Positions 1 through 6,184 of a DNA stretch of 16,603 bases are shown one piece after another. Source of the stretch: Propionimicrobium sp963511305 (GTDB lineage: Bacteria; Actinomycetota; Actinomycetes; Propionibacteriales; Propionibacteriaceae); contig CAUPIJ010000033.1 of assembly GCA_963511305.1 (NCBI GenBank), positions 1-16,603 on the forward strand, written 5' to 3'. Both the position numbers and the translations under genes were made by a program. Each line of letters opens with the position of its first letter. Position 1 is the first letter of the stretch. The notes below the pieces were generated by a model. That model did no database searches. It saw nothing but the letters and a program-made list of their open reading frames with translations, and was not told the origin of the DNA.

Positions 1-2
1 CT

Positions 3-521
3 CGCTTCATCAACATCTGCAACGCGTTCAACATCCCGATCGTCAACCTGGTCGACGTTCCCGGCTTCCTGCCCGGCGTCGCTCAGGAGCACGGCGGCAT
101 TATTCGCCACGGCGCGAAGATGCTGTACGCGTACTCGGAGGCCACGGTTCCGAAGATCACAGTAGTGCTGCGTAAGGCCTACGGTGGTTCTTACCTGGCG
201 ATGTGCTCGAAGGAGCTGGGTGCCGACCGCGTGTTCGCGTGGCCTAGCGCTGAGATCGCAGTTATGGGTGCCGACGGCGCTGCCGCTGTTGTTTTCCGCA
301 AGGATATCGCAGACGCAGACGATCCCGAGGCCAAGCGCGCCGAGGTTGTGCAGGCATACCGCGACCAGTTCGCGACTCCGTTTGCCTCCGCTGCCCACGG
401 CTACGTTGACGACATCATCGACCCGGCTGACACCCGTCGTGAAATTCTGGTTTCGCTGGAGCTTCTCGCTAAGAAGAAGATCCAGCGGCCAGAAAAGAAG
501 CACGGCATCATGCCGGTATAG
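3..521 (+). CDS. Acyl-CoA carboxyltransferase, C-terminal part (methylmalonyl/propionyl-CoA type), 5' truncated by window edge
   Basis: The reading frame is open from the first bases, so the start lies outside the window; 172 C-terminal residues are visible. They match the C-terminal carboxyltransferase half of biotin-dependent enzymes such as propionyl-CoA carboxylase beta and the 12S subunit of methylmalonyl-CoA carboxytransferase. Recognisable features are the core segment VDVPGFLPGV followed by QEHGGIIRHGAKML, the glycine-rich stretch AYGGSYLAM, the segment MGADGAAAVVF, and the family-typical tail ending KKHGIMPV. This subunit moves a carboxyl group between carboxybiotin and an acyl-CoA in the cytoplasm. 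The gene is followed after 8 bases by a small subunit gene and then by a biotin carrier gene, which supports one complex. The 1.3S-like partner favours a methylmalonyl-CoA enzyme (transcarboxylase or decarboxylase) over acetyl-CoA carboxylase, but substrate cannot be fixed from this fragment. Confidence 0.93.
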   Translation, partial: RFINICNAFNIPIVNLVDVPGFLPGVAQEHGGIIRHGAKMLYAYSEATVPKITVVLRKAYGGSYLAMCSKELGADRVFAWPSAEIAVMGADGAAAVVFRKDIADADDPEAKRAEVVQAYRDQFATPFASAAHGYVDDIIDPADTRREILVSLELLAKKKIQRPEKKHGIMPV

Positions 522-529
522 GAGTGCTG

Positions 530-751
530 ATGAGCAACAAAGATGAGCTAACAAAGCTCGTAGAGCAAATGCAAGAAAAGATCGCCTCGCTTGAGACTGA
601 GCTCGCCGCCACCAAGGCCGCTCAGCCGATCCCGGAAGAAGACCTCGCGGTCATCGCAGCCAGCGCTGCGGCTTTCATGGGCCTAAAGGGCAAGGTGAAG
701 GCCATTCAGTTTGCTGGCCGTTCCGGCACGACTTCGCTGGCGTCGGCATAG
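530..751 (+). CDS. Small subunit associated with a biotin-dependent carboxyltransferase complex
   Basis: Seventy-three residues. An in-frame GTG lies at 524, but AGGAG at 520-524 sits five bases before ATG 530, so ATG 530 is chosen; that ribosome site overlaps the upstream stop codon, suggesting coupled translation. Residues about 4-35 (KDELTKLVEQMQEKIASLE) are predicted to be a charged helix or short coiled coil. Residues about 38-62 (EEDLAVIAASAAAFMG, then KGKVKAIQF) resemble the short conserved C-terminal motif of small delta/epsilon-type proteins found beside biotin-carrier genes in methylmalonyl-CoA decarboxylase and carboxyltransferase operons. Those proteins are thought to assemble or stabilise the complex. 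The assignment rests on position and this motif, not on any catalytic residue. There is no signal peptide or membrane segment, unlike the membrane-bound gamma subunits of oxaloacetate decarboxylase. Confidence 0.75.
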   Translation: MSNKDELTKLVEQMQEKIASLETELAATKAAQPIPEEDLAVIAASAAAFMGLKGKVKAIQFAGRSGTTSLASA

Positions 752-769
752 ATTTGAAAGAGGAAAAAT

Positions 770-1135
770 ATGCGTCTCAAGATGACCGTTAACGGAAACG
801 AATACGTCGTAGACGTTGAGGTAGAACCAGAAGTGCGCCCGGTACCGGGCCCGATCGTGATCGGTGGCGGAGCTGCTCCGGCAGCAGCTGCCCCCGCAGC
901 CGCTGCTGCCAGCGGTGCTGGCCCGAACGACGTCACCGCTCCGCTCGCCGGTTCGGTGGCTCGCTTCGAGGTCGCCGAAGGCGACAAGGTCGAGGCCGGC
1001 CAGGTAGTGGTGGTCCTCGAGGCTATGAAGATGGAGACGGAGATCGCCGCGCCGAAGGCCGGCACCGTCACCAAGATCATTGCCGAGGTTCGCCAGGCCG
1101 TCCAGGGCGGCCAGCCGCTGCTGACCATCGAGTAA
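770..1135 (+). CDS. Biotin carboxyl carrier protein (1.3S transcarboxylase-like)
   Basis: A 121-residue biotinyl protein, preceded by an AAGAGG ribosome site. Residues 1-30 form a conserved N-terminal segment (MRLKMTVNGNEYVVDVEVEP) that resembles the start of the 1.3S subunit of propionibacterial transcarboxylase. Residues 32-52 are a Gly/Ala/Pro-rich flexible linker. Residues about 54-120 are the lipoyl/biotinyl barrel, with the biotinylation motif AMKM at 85-88; Lys87 is the expected biotin attachment site. The carrier shuttles carboxybiotin between a carboxylating site and the carboxyltransferase encoded just upstream. No biotin carboxylase domain is fused to it, so the carboxyl donor subunit must be encoded elsewhere, either a 5S-type subunit or a separate biotin carboxylase. 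The gene ends the operon, followed directly by a strong hairpin terminator. Confidence 0.93.
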   Translation: MRLKMTVNGNEYVVDVEVEPEVRPVPGPIVIGGGAAPAAAAPAAAAASGAGPNDVTAPLAGSVARFEVAEGDKVEAGQVVVVLEAMKMETEIAAPKAGTVTKIIAEVRQAVQGGQPLLTIE

Positions 1136-1148
1136 TCTCGAGCAAGAA

Positions 1149-1194
1149 GATAGGGCACCGAGGGGCTTAGCTGAGTCTCGGTGCCCTATTTCTA
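1149..1194 (+). terminator. Rho-independent terminator of the carboxyltransferase operon
   Basis: TAGGGCACCGAG (1151-1162) pairs perfectly with CTCGGTGCCCTA (1177-1188), extended by A1150-T1189, around a 14-base loop. The stem is followed by TTTCT. It lies 13 bases after the biotin carrier stop codon and cleanly separates the operon from the next gene. Confidence 0.88.
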
Positions 1195-1252
1195 TGCCCG
1201 CGCACCCCCGTTGCGTTGGGCAGATTATTGGTGGGTCGGTAGAGTCGCTTTC

Positions 1253-2125
1253 GTGAGCGAAGAAAAGCCGAAACGCGCGGCCGACGAGATCGACTCTGCA
1301 GAAACACTCGATCTCGGAGCGTCTGGTGTTCCAGAATCGTTTGGTGGGCACGAGGAAGCTCCCGAACCGAATGCTGATCACGAGTTTGCTCCAGAACCGG
1401 CTAGCGGGCAGAAGGACGACGCCGAACCTGAGCGGGAGTGGTGGGACGACCCGTCGCTGCCTTGGCGCCATAAGCCCACCAGGAAAGACTGGGCGTGTAT
1501 GGGCTGGATCGCGTTCCTGGGTATTTTCTCGCTCTGTATGTTGCCGTTGCGGGCGTGGCTTCTAGGTTCGCCTGATCGGCTGCCGTGGCTGGTCGCGCTG
1601 ATGGGTAGCCGCTCGGGAACTGCGGCCTTGGGGTCTGTGGTCAGCACGGGTGGTAGCCAGCCGTGGGTTTGGCCGATTTTGCTCGGCACGTTGATGTCTA
1701 TCAAGCTCGACTGGGTTTACTGGTGGGCCGGCAAGCTGTGGGGACACGGCATGATCGAGGTTTGGGCCGGCCAGTCCGAGCGCTCCAGGAAGAATTATGA
1801 GAGAGCCGAGCGCTGGGCTCAGAAGCTGGGTTGGCTCGGCATGTTCGTCGCTTACGTGCCGATTCCGCTGCCGATCATGGCGGTGGTATTCGTGCTCGCA
1901 GGAGCCAGCGGCATGAGCTGGAAGAAATTCGTTGTTCTCGACTTCATCTCGGCTTTACTTTGGCTGCTGCTTTACTTCGGTTTCGGCCTGGTGGTCGGCG
2001 AGCCCGCGGTCGCCGTCCTGGAGTGGTACGCGAAGGTTGCGAACTACGTAGCCATCGGGCTGATCGTCGTGATTATTGTGCTGGCTGTCGTGCGCAGCTC
2101 GAAGAAGGCAAAAGAAACCGCCTAG
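1253..2125 (+). CDS. DedA/VTT-family integral membrane protein
   Basis: GTG 1253 is chosen as start (290 residues). The reading frame is open back to 1181, but that would place the start inside the upstream terminator, and residues 1-66 from GTG already form a typical hydrophilic lead-in. A weak GGTAGAG lies about 8 bases upstream. Residues 1-66 are acidic and Pro/Glu-rich, probably cytoplasmic and disordered. Membrane segments follow at about 82-104, 138-160 (possibly re-entrant), 194-216, 227-249 and 262-281, and the tail is basic. Residues 194-250 (MFVAYVPIPLPIMAVVF, then GASGMSWKKF) match the VTT core of DedA proteins, which are proposed lipid flippases or undecaprenyl-phosphate/phospholipid translocases needed for envelope integrity. 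The usual charged residues of characterised DedA members could not be confirmed by eye, so substrate is unknown. The gene appears monocistronic and convergent to the MMPL gene. Confidence 0.82.
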   Translation: MSEEKPKRAADEIDSAETLDLGASGVPESFGGHEEAPEPNADHEFAPEPASGQKDDAEPEREWWDDPSLPWRHKPTRKDWACMGWIAFLGIFSLCMLPLRAWLLGSPDRLPWLVALMGSRSGTAALGSVVSTGGSQPWVWPILLGTLMSIKLDWVYWWAGKLWGHGMIEVWAGQSERSRKNYERAERWAQKLGWLGMFVAYVPIPLPIMAVVFVLAGASGMSWKKFVVLDFISALLWLLLYFGFGLVVGEPAVAVLEWYAKVANYVAIGLIVVIIVLAVVRSSKKAKETA

Positions 2126-2146
2126 GCGGATAGCCCAGGCGGTTCC
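2114..2146. terminator. Bidirectional hairpin terminator between DedA and MMPL genes
   Basis: AACCGCCT (2116-2123) pairs with AGGCGGTT (2137-2144) around a 13-base loop. Read on the minus strand the hairpin is followed by TTTCTTTT, a good terminator for the MMPL gene, whose stop is only 16 bases away. On the plus strand the hairpin contains the DedA stop codon (TAG, 2123-2125) and is followed by a weaker T run (CTTTTG at 2154-2159). Confidence 0.75.
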
Positions 2147-2161
2147 AAGAGGCGCTTTTGC

Positions 2162-4612
2162 CTAGTGGTCGATGTGGAACCTCTCGTGGATCTTGCGCAG
2201 CGGCTTGGGCGCCCACCAGTTCCATTTGCCAATGATGGTCATGGTTGCTGGCACCAGCAGCAGACGAACCAGGGTGGCATCGGCGATAACCGTGATGGCC
2301 AGCGCGACGCCGATCTGCTTGATGGCCAACATGTCGCCGGCGACGAAGCCCAGAAAGACCGCCACGATGATCGCTGCTGCGGAGGTGATGATTCGTCCGG
2401 AGCGCTGCAGGCCGCGTTCCACAGCGGTGTCGTTGTCTAGCCCGGCGTCCCAGTATTCCTTGATTCGGGCAATCAGGAAGACCTCGTAGTCCATCGCCAG
2501 GCCGAAGCCGAATGCGATCATCACCGCCACGATATACGTCTCTAAGCCATTGACTTGTGGCATTCCGAAGTGCCCGCCGTGGAAGATCCATACGGTTGCG
2601 CCAAGCGACGCGACGAGCGAGAACGAGTTAACGATCAGAGCCTTGAGCGGCACGATCACGGAGCCCGTCATCAGGAACAGGAGGATCATTACGGCAGCGA
2701 CGACGATCAGGCCAGCCCACAGCGCTCGATCGCCCAGGGAGTCGACGAAGTCCGTCTGCATCGCTGCTCCACCGCCGATTAACACGGGATCCTCGAAGTC
2801 GGTGTTCCTCATGTCCTTGACGATGTCAACTACGCGGTCGCCGACGGGGTCGTCGACGTCTAGGTGCACGGCCAGCTTGGTCATGTCGGAGTCGTTGATG
2901 GCGGACGGCACGATGTAGCTAACCTCGGGGTAGCGATCGGTGATCTGATCGCTGACCGTCTGAACCGCCGGATCCTCGGGGGCTGCCTCAACTACCACAT
3001 CGATTTCGGGCGTGGCGAGGGCCGGGTAGTTATCGTTCACGGTTTGGTAGGCAATCCTTGAGGCGGAATCCTCCGGCAGATATTCCATGAACGACGAGCG
3101 CATCCGCAGATCGCCGATCGGCGAGGCCATTATGCCCAGGATGGCCACCACGACGAGCAAGATCGGGATTGGCCACCTGTGGACGAACTCCGCTAGCTTG
3201 CTGAACGCGCCGTGGTCGCTGCTGCTGTCGCCGAACAGCTTGATCAGCTGCTTGATACCGGGGATCTTGGAGGCCATAGACGGCTTGACCAGGCGGTGGC
3301 CGAGCAGCACGATGATTGCCGGAACCATGGTGATGGCCGTGAAGACCGCAAGCAGCGTCACCACAATTCCGCTGATGCCGATGGTGCGCAGAATGTTGGA
3401 CGAGAAGACCAGCAGGCCGGCGATCGAAAACGCGATAGTTAGAGCCGAGAAGAAGACCGTTCGACCAGCCGTCTTTACCGTAGTGAACGCGGCCTTGTGT
3501 ACTAGTTCGTTGACTTTCGCGCGATCGGGCAGACTCGTGCCGTCACCAGGGTAGCCGGCCTTGATCAGCTCCTCGGAGATTTCTTCGCGGTATCGGCTAA
3601 CCACTAGCAGGCCGTAGTCGATGGACAACGCCAGGCCGATCAGCGAGACAACGTTCAGGATGAAGCTGGAGATGTCCATGCTGAACGTCAGCGCCCACAC
3701 GATGCCCATGCCGATGCCGATGGCTGTGAGCGCACCGACGAGCGGCAGGCCCGCGGCTACCAAGCCACCGAAAATGACGACGAGCAGAATCAGCGCCACA
3801 GGCAGGCCGATAGATTCTCCCTTAACCAGATCTGATTGAACCTGTCCCATGATCGTGGACTCGATCTCGCTCTGCGCGACTACCTGGACTTTCGCTTCAG
3901 GAGCCTTTTCTTGGAGCGCCGACTGCAGGTCGTCGCTGTACGAGATCACTTGCGAATCGGCCTTCTCGGCCACGTCATCGCTGAGGCCTTTCTCAAGTGT
4001 GATTGCGACGACGAAACCGTCGCCCTTTTTGCTGAGCAGGGCTTGGTTCTCAGGGGATTGTAGGTCTGGCATGCCGGGTATGACCGTGCCCTCGGGAAGC
4101 TGTGACGGATCCAACTGGCTCGGGTCGACGCCGGCTGGCAGCTGAGAGGGGTCGACGCCGGCTGGCAGCTGGGAAGGATCGACGCCGGCTGGCAGCTGGG
4201 ACGGGTCTAGCTGACTTGGGTCAACACCCGCAGGTAGTTGCGGTGTTTGAGGCTGAGCGGGTTGCTCTGGAACGACTAACGGATCCTTCACCTCGGCCAC
4301 GCCGTCGATGTCGGCAATCTTTTTGCGTTGGGTAGCCATGACTTCGACGAGACCCGGGAGATCATTTTTGAGGTCTAGCCCACTTATGGCGTAAGTGATT
4401 GCCTGTTGGCTGTCTTCGCCCGAAGTTAGGTGATTGACTTTCTCAGACTCGGAGCCCGGAGTCAGCACCTGGGTGGTTGCCATGCGGTCAAATAGGCCGC
4501 CTTGCCCGAAGCCCCAAAAGGTGCCGAGCAGACCCACCGTCATCAAAATCAGCCAGGTTACGATGATCGTAATCGGCCTGCGTGTCACGCAGCGCCCTAG
4601 CCAATTGAACAT
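2162..4612 (-). CDS. MMPL/RND-family membrane transporter with DPSQL-repeat loop
   Basis: ATG 4612 is chosen (816 residues), with GGGG seven to eight bases upstream. An in-frame TTG at 4624 adds four residues but has no ribosome site. The protein has two repeats of one transmembrane helix, an extracytoplasmic loop and a helix bundle. The first helix is at about 14-36 and the first loop runs to about 265. A five-helix bundle spans about 268-440, the second loop about 500-630, and a second bundle about 632-795. The two proton-relay Asp-Tyr pairs expected of MmpL-type pumps are present: SIDYGLLVVSRY (D332-Y333) and AMDYEVFLIAR (D708-Y709). Such proteins export lipids or hydrophobic compounds using proton flow. 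Residues about 126-171 of the first loop are tandem LPAGVDPSQ/LDPSQ repeats, unusual for the family. The gene is monocistronic, and no regulator gene is adjacent. Substrate is not inferable. Confidence 0.9.
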   Translation of the reverse strand: MFNWLGRCVTRRPITIIVTWLILMTVGLLGTFWGFGQGGLFDRMATTQVLTPGSESEKVNHLTSGEDSQQAITYAISGLDLKNDLPGLVEVMATQRKKIADIDGVAEVKDPLVVPEQPAQPQTPQLPAGVDPSQLDPSQLPAGVDPSQLPAGVDPSQLPAGVDPSQLDPSQLPEGTVIPGMPDLQSPENQALLSKKGDGFVVAITLEKGLSDDVAEKADSQVISYSDDLQSALQEKAPEAKVQVVAQSEIESTIMGQVQSDLVKGESIGLPVALILLVVIFGGLVAAGLPLVGALTAIGIGMGIVWALTFSMDISSFILNVVSLIGLALSIDYGLLVVSRYREEISEELIKAGYPGDGTSLPDRAKVNELVHKAAFTTVKTAGRTVFFSALTIAFSIAGLLVFSSNILRTIGISGIVVTLLAVFTAITMVPAIIVLLGHRLVKPSMASKIPGIKQLIKLFGDSSSDHGAFSKLAEFVHRWPIPILLVVVAILGIMASPIGDLRMRSSFMEYLPEDSASRIAYQTVNDNYPALATPEIDVVVEAAPEDPAVQTVSDQITDRYPEVSYIVPSAINDSDMTKLAVHLDVDDPVGDRVVDIVKDMRNTDFEDPVLIGGGAAMQTDFVDSLGDRALWAGLIVVAAVMILLFLMTGSVIVPLKALIVNSFSLVASLGATVWIFHGGHFGMPQVNGLETYIVAVMIAFGFGLAMDYEVFLIARIKEYWDAGLDNDTAVERGLQRSGRIITSAAAIIVAVFLGFVAGDMLAIKQIGVALAITVIADATLVRLLLVPATMTIIGKWNWWAPKPLRKIHERFHIDH
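4100..4237 (-). repeat. In-frame tandem repeats (LPAGVDPSQ / LDPSQ) inside MMPL gene
   Basis: Four copies of the nine-residue unit LPAGVDPSQ and two shorter LDPSQ units lie in the order 9-5-9-9-9-5, followed by a degenerate LPEGT. At DNA level the 27-base units are nearly identical in the middle copies. All lengths are multiples of three, so copy-number change would keep the frame. The segment falls in the first extracytoplasmic loop, next to the Pro/Gln-rich run PEQPAQPQTPQ. Confidence 0.92.
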
Positions 4613-4709
4613 ATCAAACCCCAATCAGTGCCAAAATCTTCTATTTAGTAAATGCTACTCGCCGTCACCGACAATTTCTGATGCTGCGAGCTTGACGAGC
4701 TGCCCGATT

Positions 4710-4723
4710 CGTCGATATCGACG
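4710..4723. promoter_or_regulatory. 14-base perfect palindrome, candidate operator
   Basis: CGTCGATATCGACG is a perfect palindrome about 98 bases upstream of the MMPL start and about 60 bases upstream of the tRNA. TetR-type operators controlling exporters often look like this, but no regulator gene is adjacent, and one palindrome of this size can occur by chance. Confidence 0.3.
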
Positions 4724-4783
4724 CTGACGCAAGGGAGTTTTGCCCTGAAGATGTTTTTGAGCCAGAATAAAAGCTCAAGACCC

Positions 4784-4859
4784 GCCACCTTAGCTCAGTT
4801 GGTAGAGCACCCGCCTTGTAAGCGGACGGTCATCAGTTCGAGTCTGATAGGTGGCTCCA
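4784..4859 (+). tRNA. tRNA-Thr, anticodon TGT
   Basis: The cloverleaf folds by eye. The acceptor stem is GCCACCT (4784-4790) with AGGTGGC (4849-4855). The D arm is GCTC/GAGC with loop AGTTGGTA. The anticodon arm is CCCGC/GCGGA around loop CTTGTAA, giving anticodon TGT at 4817-4819, which reads ACA threonine codons. The T arm is ATCAG/CTGAT around TTCGAGT. The discriminator base is T4856 and CCA is encoded at 4857-4859. The first anticodon-stem pair (C4810-A4826) is a mismatch; everything else pairs. The tRNA sits where base composition changes from GC-rich to less GC-rich, a common integration boundary. Confidence 0.95.
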
Positions 4860-4884
4860 CTAGGACGTCGAAAATGATAAACAT

Positions 4885-4926
4885 CCTCTTGCGTTAGCGA
4901 GTGCCGCGCAAGGGGGTGTAAATTTT
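4885..4926 (+). terminator. Possible terminator downstream of tRNA-Thr
   Basis: CCTCTTGCG (4885-4893) pairs with CGCAAGGGG (4907-4915), eight pairs plus one G-T wobble, around a 13-base loop. A T run (AATTTTTG) begins about six bases after the stem. The gap between stem and T run makes this only a moderate terminator, but the position, 25 bases after the tRNA, is right. Confidence 0.45.
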
Positions 4927-5059
4927 TGCCACCGTTAGCGGGTACAAGTTTTGCGTTAGCACGTAGGGTGTTTTGCCGGGGCGAAGTTTAACTGAGTGAA
5001 GTAATTTCTGACTGCAGTGATTCATCTGAATCATGATTTCCCCGTCCTGGGTTTGGTCG

Positions 5060-5132
5060 GAGCCGAACTCGTACCACATTTACTCGTACCAAAGTCTTAT
5101 TTGCGATGTACTTTGGGGCGGCAGTTCGGCTC
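5060..5132. promoter_or_regulatory. Nested inverted repeat and paired direct repeats upstream of the peptidase-ABC-two-component unit
   Basis: GAGCCGAACT (5060-5069) is the exact reverse complement of AGTTCGGCTC (5123-5132). Inside it, CCAAAGT (5089-5095) is the exact reverse complement of ACTTTGG (5110-5116). The direct repeat ACTCGTACCA occurs at 5067-5076 and 5082-5091, 15 bases apart. This could be a regulator binding region for the five-gene unit or a structured leader. Confidence 0.5.
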
Positions 5133-5225
5133 GTTGTGACGATGTATAGCGGGAAGTCGCGAACTTAGAGTGCTTAACAGGTCGCTATTTGTAGGCGACT
5201 AGTGGATTCTCTAGGAGCGCTTGGG

Positions 5226-6110
5226 ATGCAGCATCGAAGAAAACGCAGACGCCTTGGCTGTCTAGTTTTGACAGTCGCCATCGTTGCGATGATCACCGTT
5301 TCGTCGGTGGTCAAGGACGGGTTACAGCATTTCGCATCGCCCTATAACTCCGAGAGCGTTTTCGTTTATAACTTGTCAGATCAGGTTGAAGTGATCAACA
5401 TCCAGGGCGATAAGAAGAGGGCTCCGGCGTCTTTGGTGAAGATTGCGACCGTTTATGCCTCATTGCAGCACTTGGAAGATTTGTCAGCATCTGCGCCAGT
5501 AGATCATGCATCGTACGAGTTGGCTGTAAGGAATGACCTTGCCATGGCTGGTTTTGTTCCCGGGGAACGGACGACATATCGGGATCTGCTGTATGGGATG
5601 ATTTTGGCTTCTGGTGGGGAAGCAGCTAATGCGTTAGCCACGAATGTGGCTGGTAGCTCTGAACTGCTGGTTCCTGACATGAATCGACTTGCTAAAGAAC
5701 TCGGGTTACGTAACACCCGGTTCACCAACGTGGAAGGTCGAGACGAGTTCGGTCAATGGATGTCGGCCAGAGATATTGCCTATTTGACTGAAGCTGCGCT
5801 ACAGAACGGGCATTTTCGTGTGCTTTTCACCACATCGACGTTCACAACAAGCAACACGTCCGTGCATCCGAGTGGAATCCGACTTGAACATTCGGTGTTG
5901 TCCAAAGTCAATCTCGCACCGGGAAGTGACTTTCGCATTCTCGGCGGAAAATCTGGAACGACAAAGAAAGCCGGATTGTGTTGGGTCGTGCTCGCTGAAA
6001 AAGCAGGAAAGCAGTACGTCATCGTCACGATGGGTTGTCCTTACGACGCCATCAACAACCCGGGTGATGGGCATATCCAAGACACTCTACGTATCTTGCG
6101 AGATCTATGA
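5226..6110 (+). CDS. Membrane-anchored D,D-carboxypeptidase-like serine hydrolase (S11/PBP type)
   Basis: ATG 5226 is chosen (294 residues) because AGGAG lies eight bases upstream; an in-frame GTG at 5202 has no such site. Residues 1-10 are very basic and 11-30 are hydrophobic, forming a signal anchor or uncleaved signal peptide, so the enzyme faces the cell wall. The penicillin-binding fold is shown by three motifs: SLVK (Ser69 nucleophile, Lys72) in APASLVKIA, SGG at 129-131 where S11 enzymes usually have SGN, and KSG at 242-244 (KTG box) in GGKSGTTKKAG. LGLRNTRFTN at 159-168 is also typical of S11 enzymes. Known relatives remove the terminal D-Ala from peptidoglycan stem peptides. The protein lacks the C-terminal membrane-binding domain of classical DacA proteins. 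It heads an operon with an ABC transporter and two-component system, so a role in cell-wall antibiotic response is inferred; peptide or beta-lactam hydrolysis is an alternative. Confidence 0.85.
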   Translation: MQHRRKRRRLGCLVLTVAIVAMITVSSVVKDGLQHFASPYNSESVFVYNLSDQVEVINIQGDKKRAPASLVKIATVYASLQHLEDLSASAPVDHASYELAVRNDLAMAGFVPGERTTYRDLLYGMILASGGEAANALATNVAGSSELLVPDMNRLAKELGLRNTRFTNVEGRDEFGQWMSARDIAYLTEAALQNGHFRVLFTTSTFTTSNTSVHPSGIRLEHSVLSKVNLAPGSDFRILGGKSGTTKKAGLCWVVLAEKAGKQYVIVTMGCPYDAINNPGDGHIQDTLRILRDL

Positions 6111-6184
6111 CTCGATTAGGAGCTACCAGGAAAACGGGCATATCTGGCTGTCACACCGGAGAATGCCCACTACGAGAAAGAGAA

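Larger units (their letters stand above)
4860..5225. other. 366-base non-coding spacer with repeats and nested inverted repeats
   Basis: No convincing gene is seen. The left half holds the candidate tRNA terminator and three CGTTAGC copies (4892-4898, 4933-4939, 4954-4960); the last two lie in similar 21-28 base contexts (GGGT..A..TTTTGC). The right half holds two ACTCGTACCA direct repeats and nested inverted repeats (5060-5132), listed separately. An extended -10-like TGTATAGC occurs near 5143-5150, 76 bases before the next start, without a clear -35. A 61-codon minus-strand frame at 4894-5079 has no ribosome site and no recognisable similarity. Confidence 0.55.

Noticed and set aside
1181..1252. 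Longer start for the DedA gene at GTG 1181
   Set aside because: It would begin inside the 3' arm of the carboxyltransferase operon terminator and adds 24 residues not expected in the family.
683..1471. Long minus-strand open frame (262 codons)
   Set aside because: It lies across the biotin carrier gene, the operon terminator and the start of the DedA gene; the translated product is low-complexity Arg/Ser/Cys with no family likeness. It reflects GC-rich codon bias on the coding strand.
4894..5079. 61-codon minus-strand frame next to the tRNA
   Set aside because: No ribosome site, overlaps the CGTTAGC repeats and a terminator-like hairpin, and the product resembles no known family by eye.
4885..5091. 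CRISPR-like array from the short repeats in the spacer
   Set aside because: The repeats are only 7-10 bases, irregularly spaced and imperfect, with no cas genes nearby.
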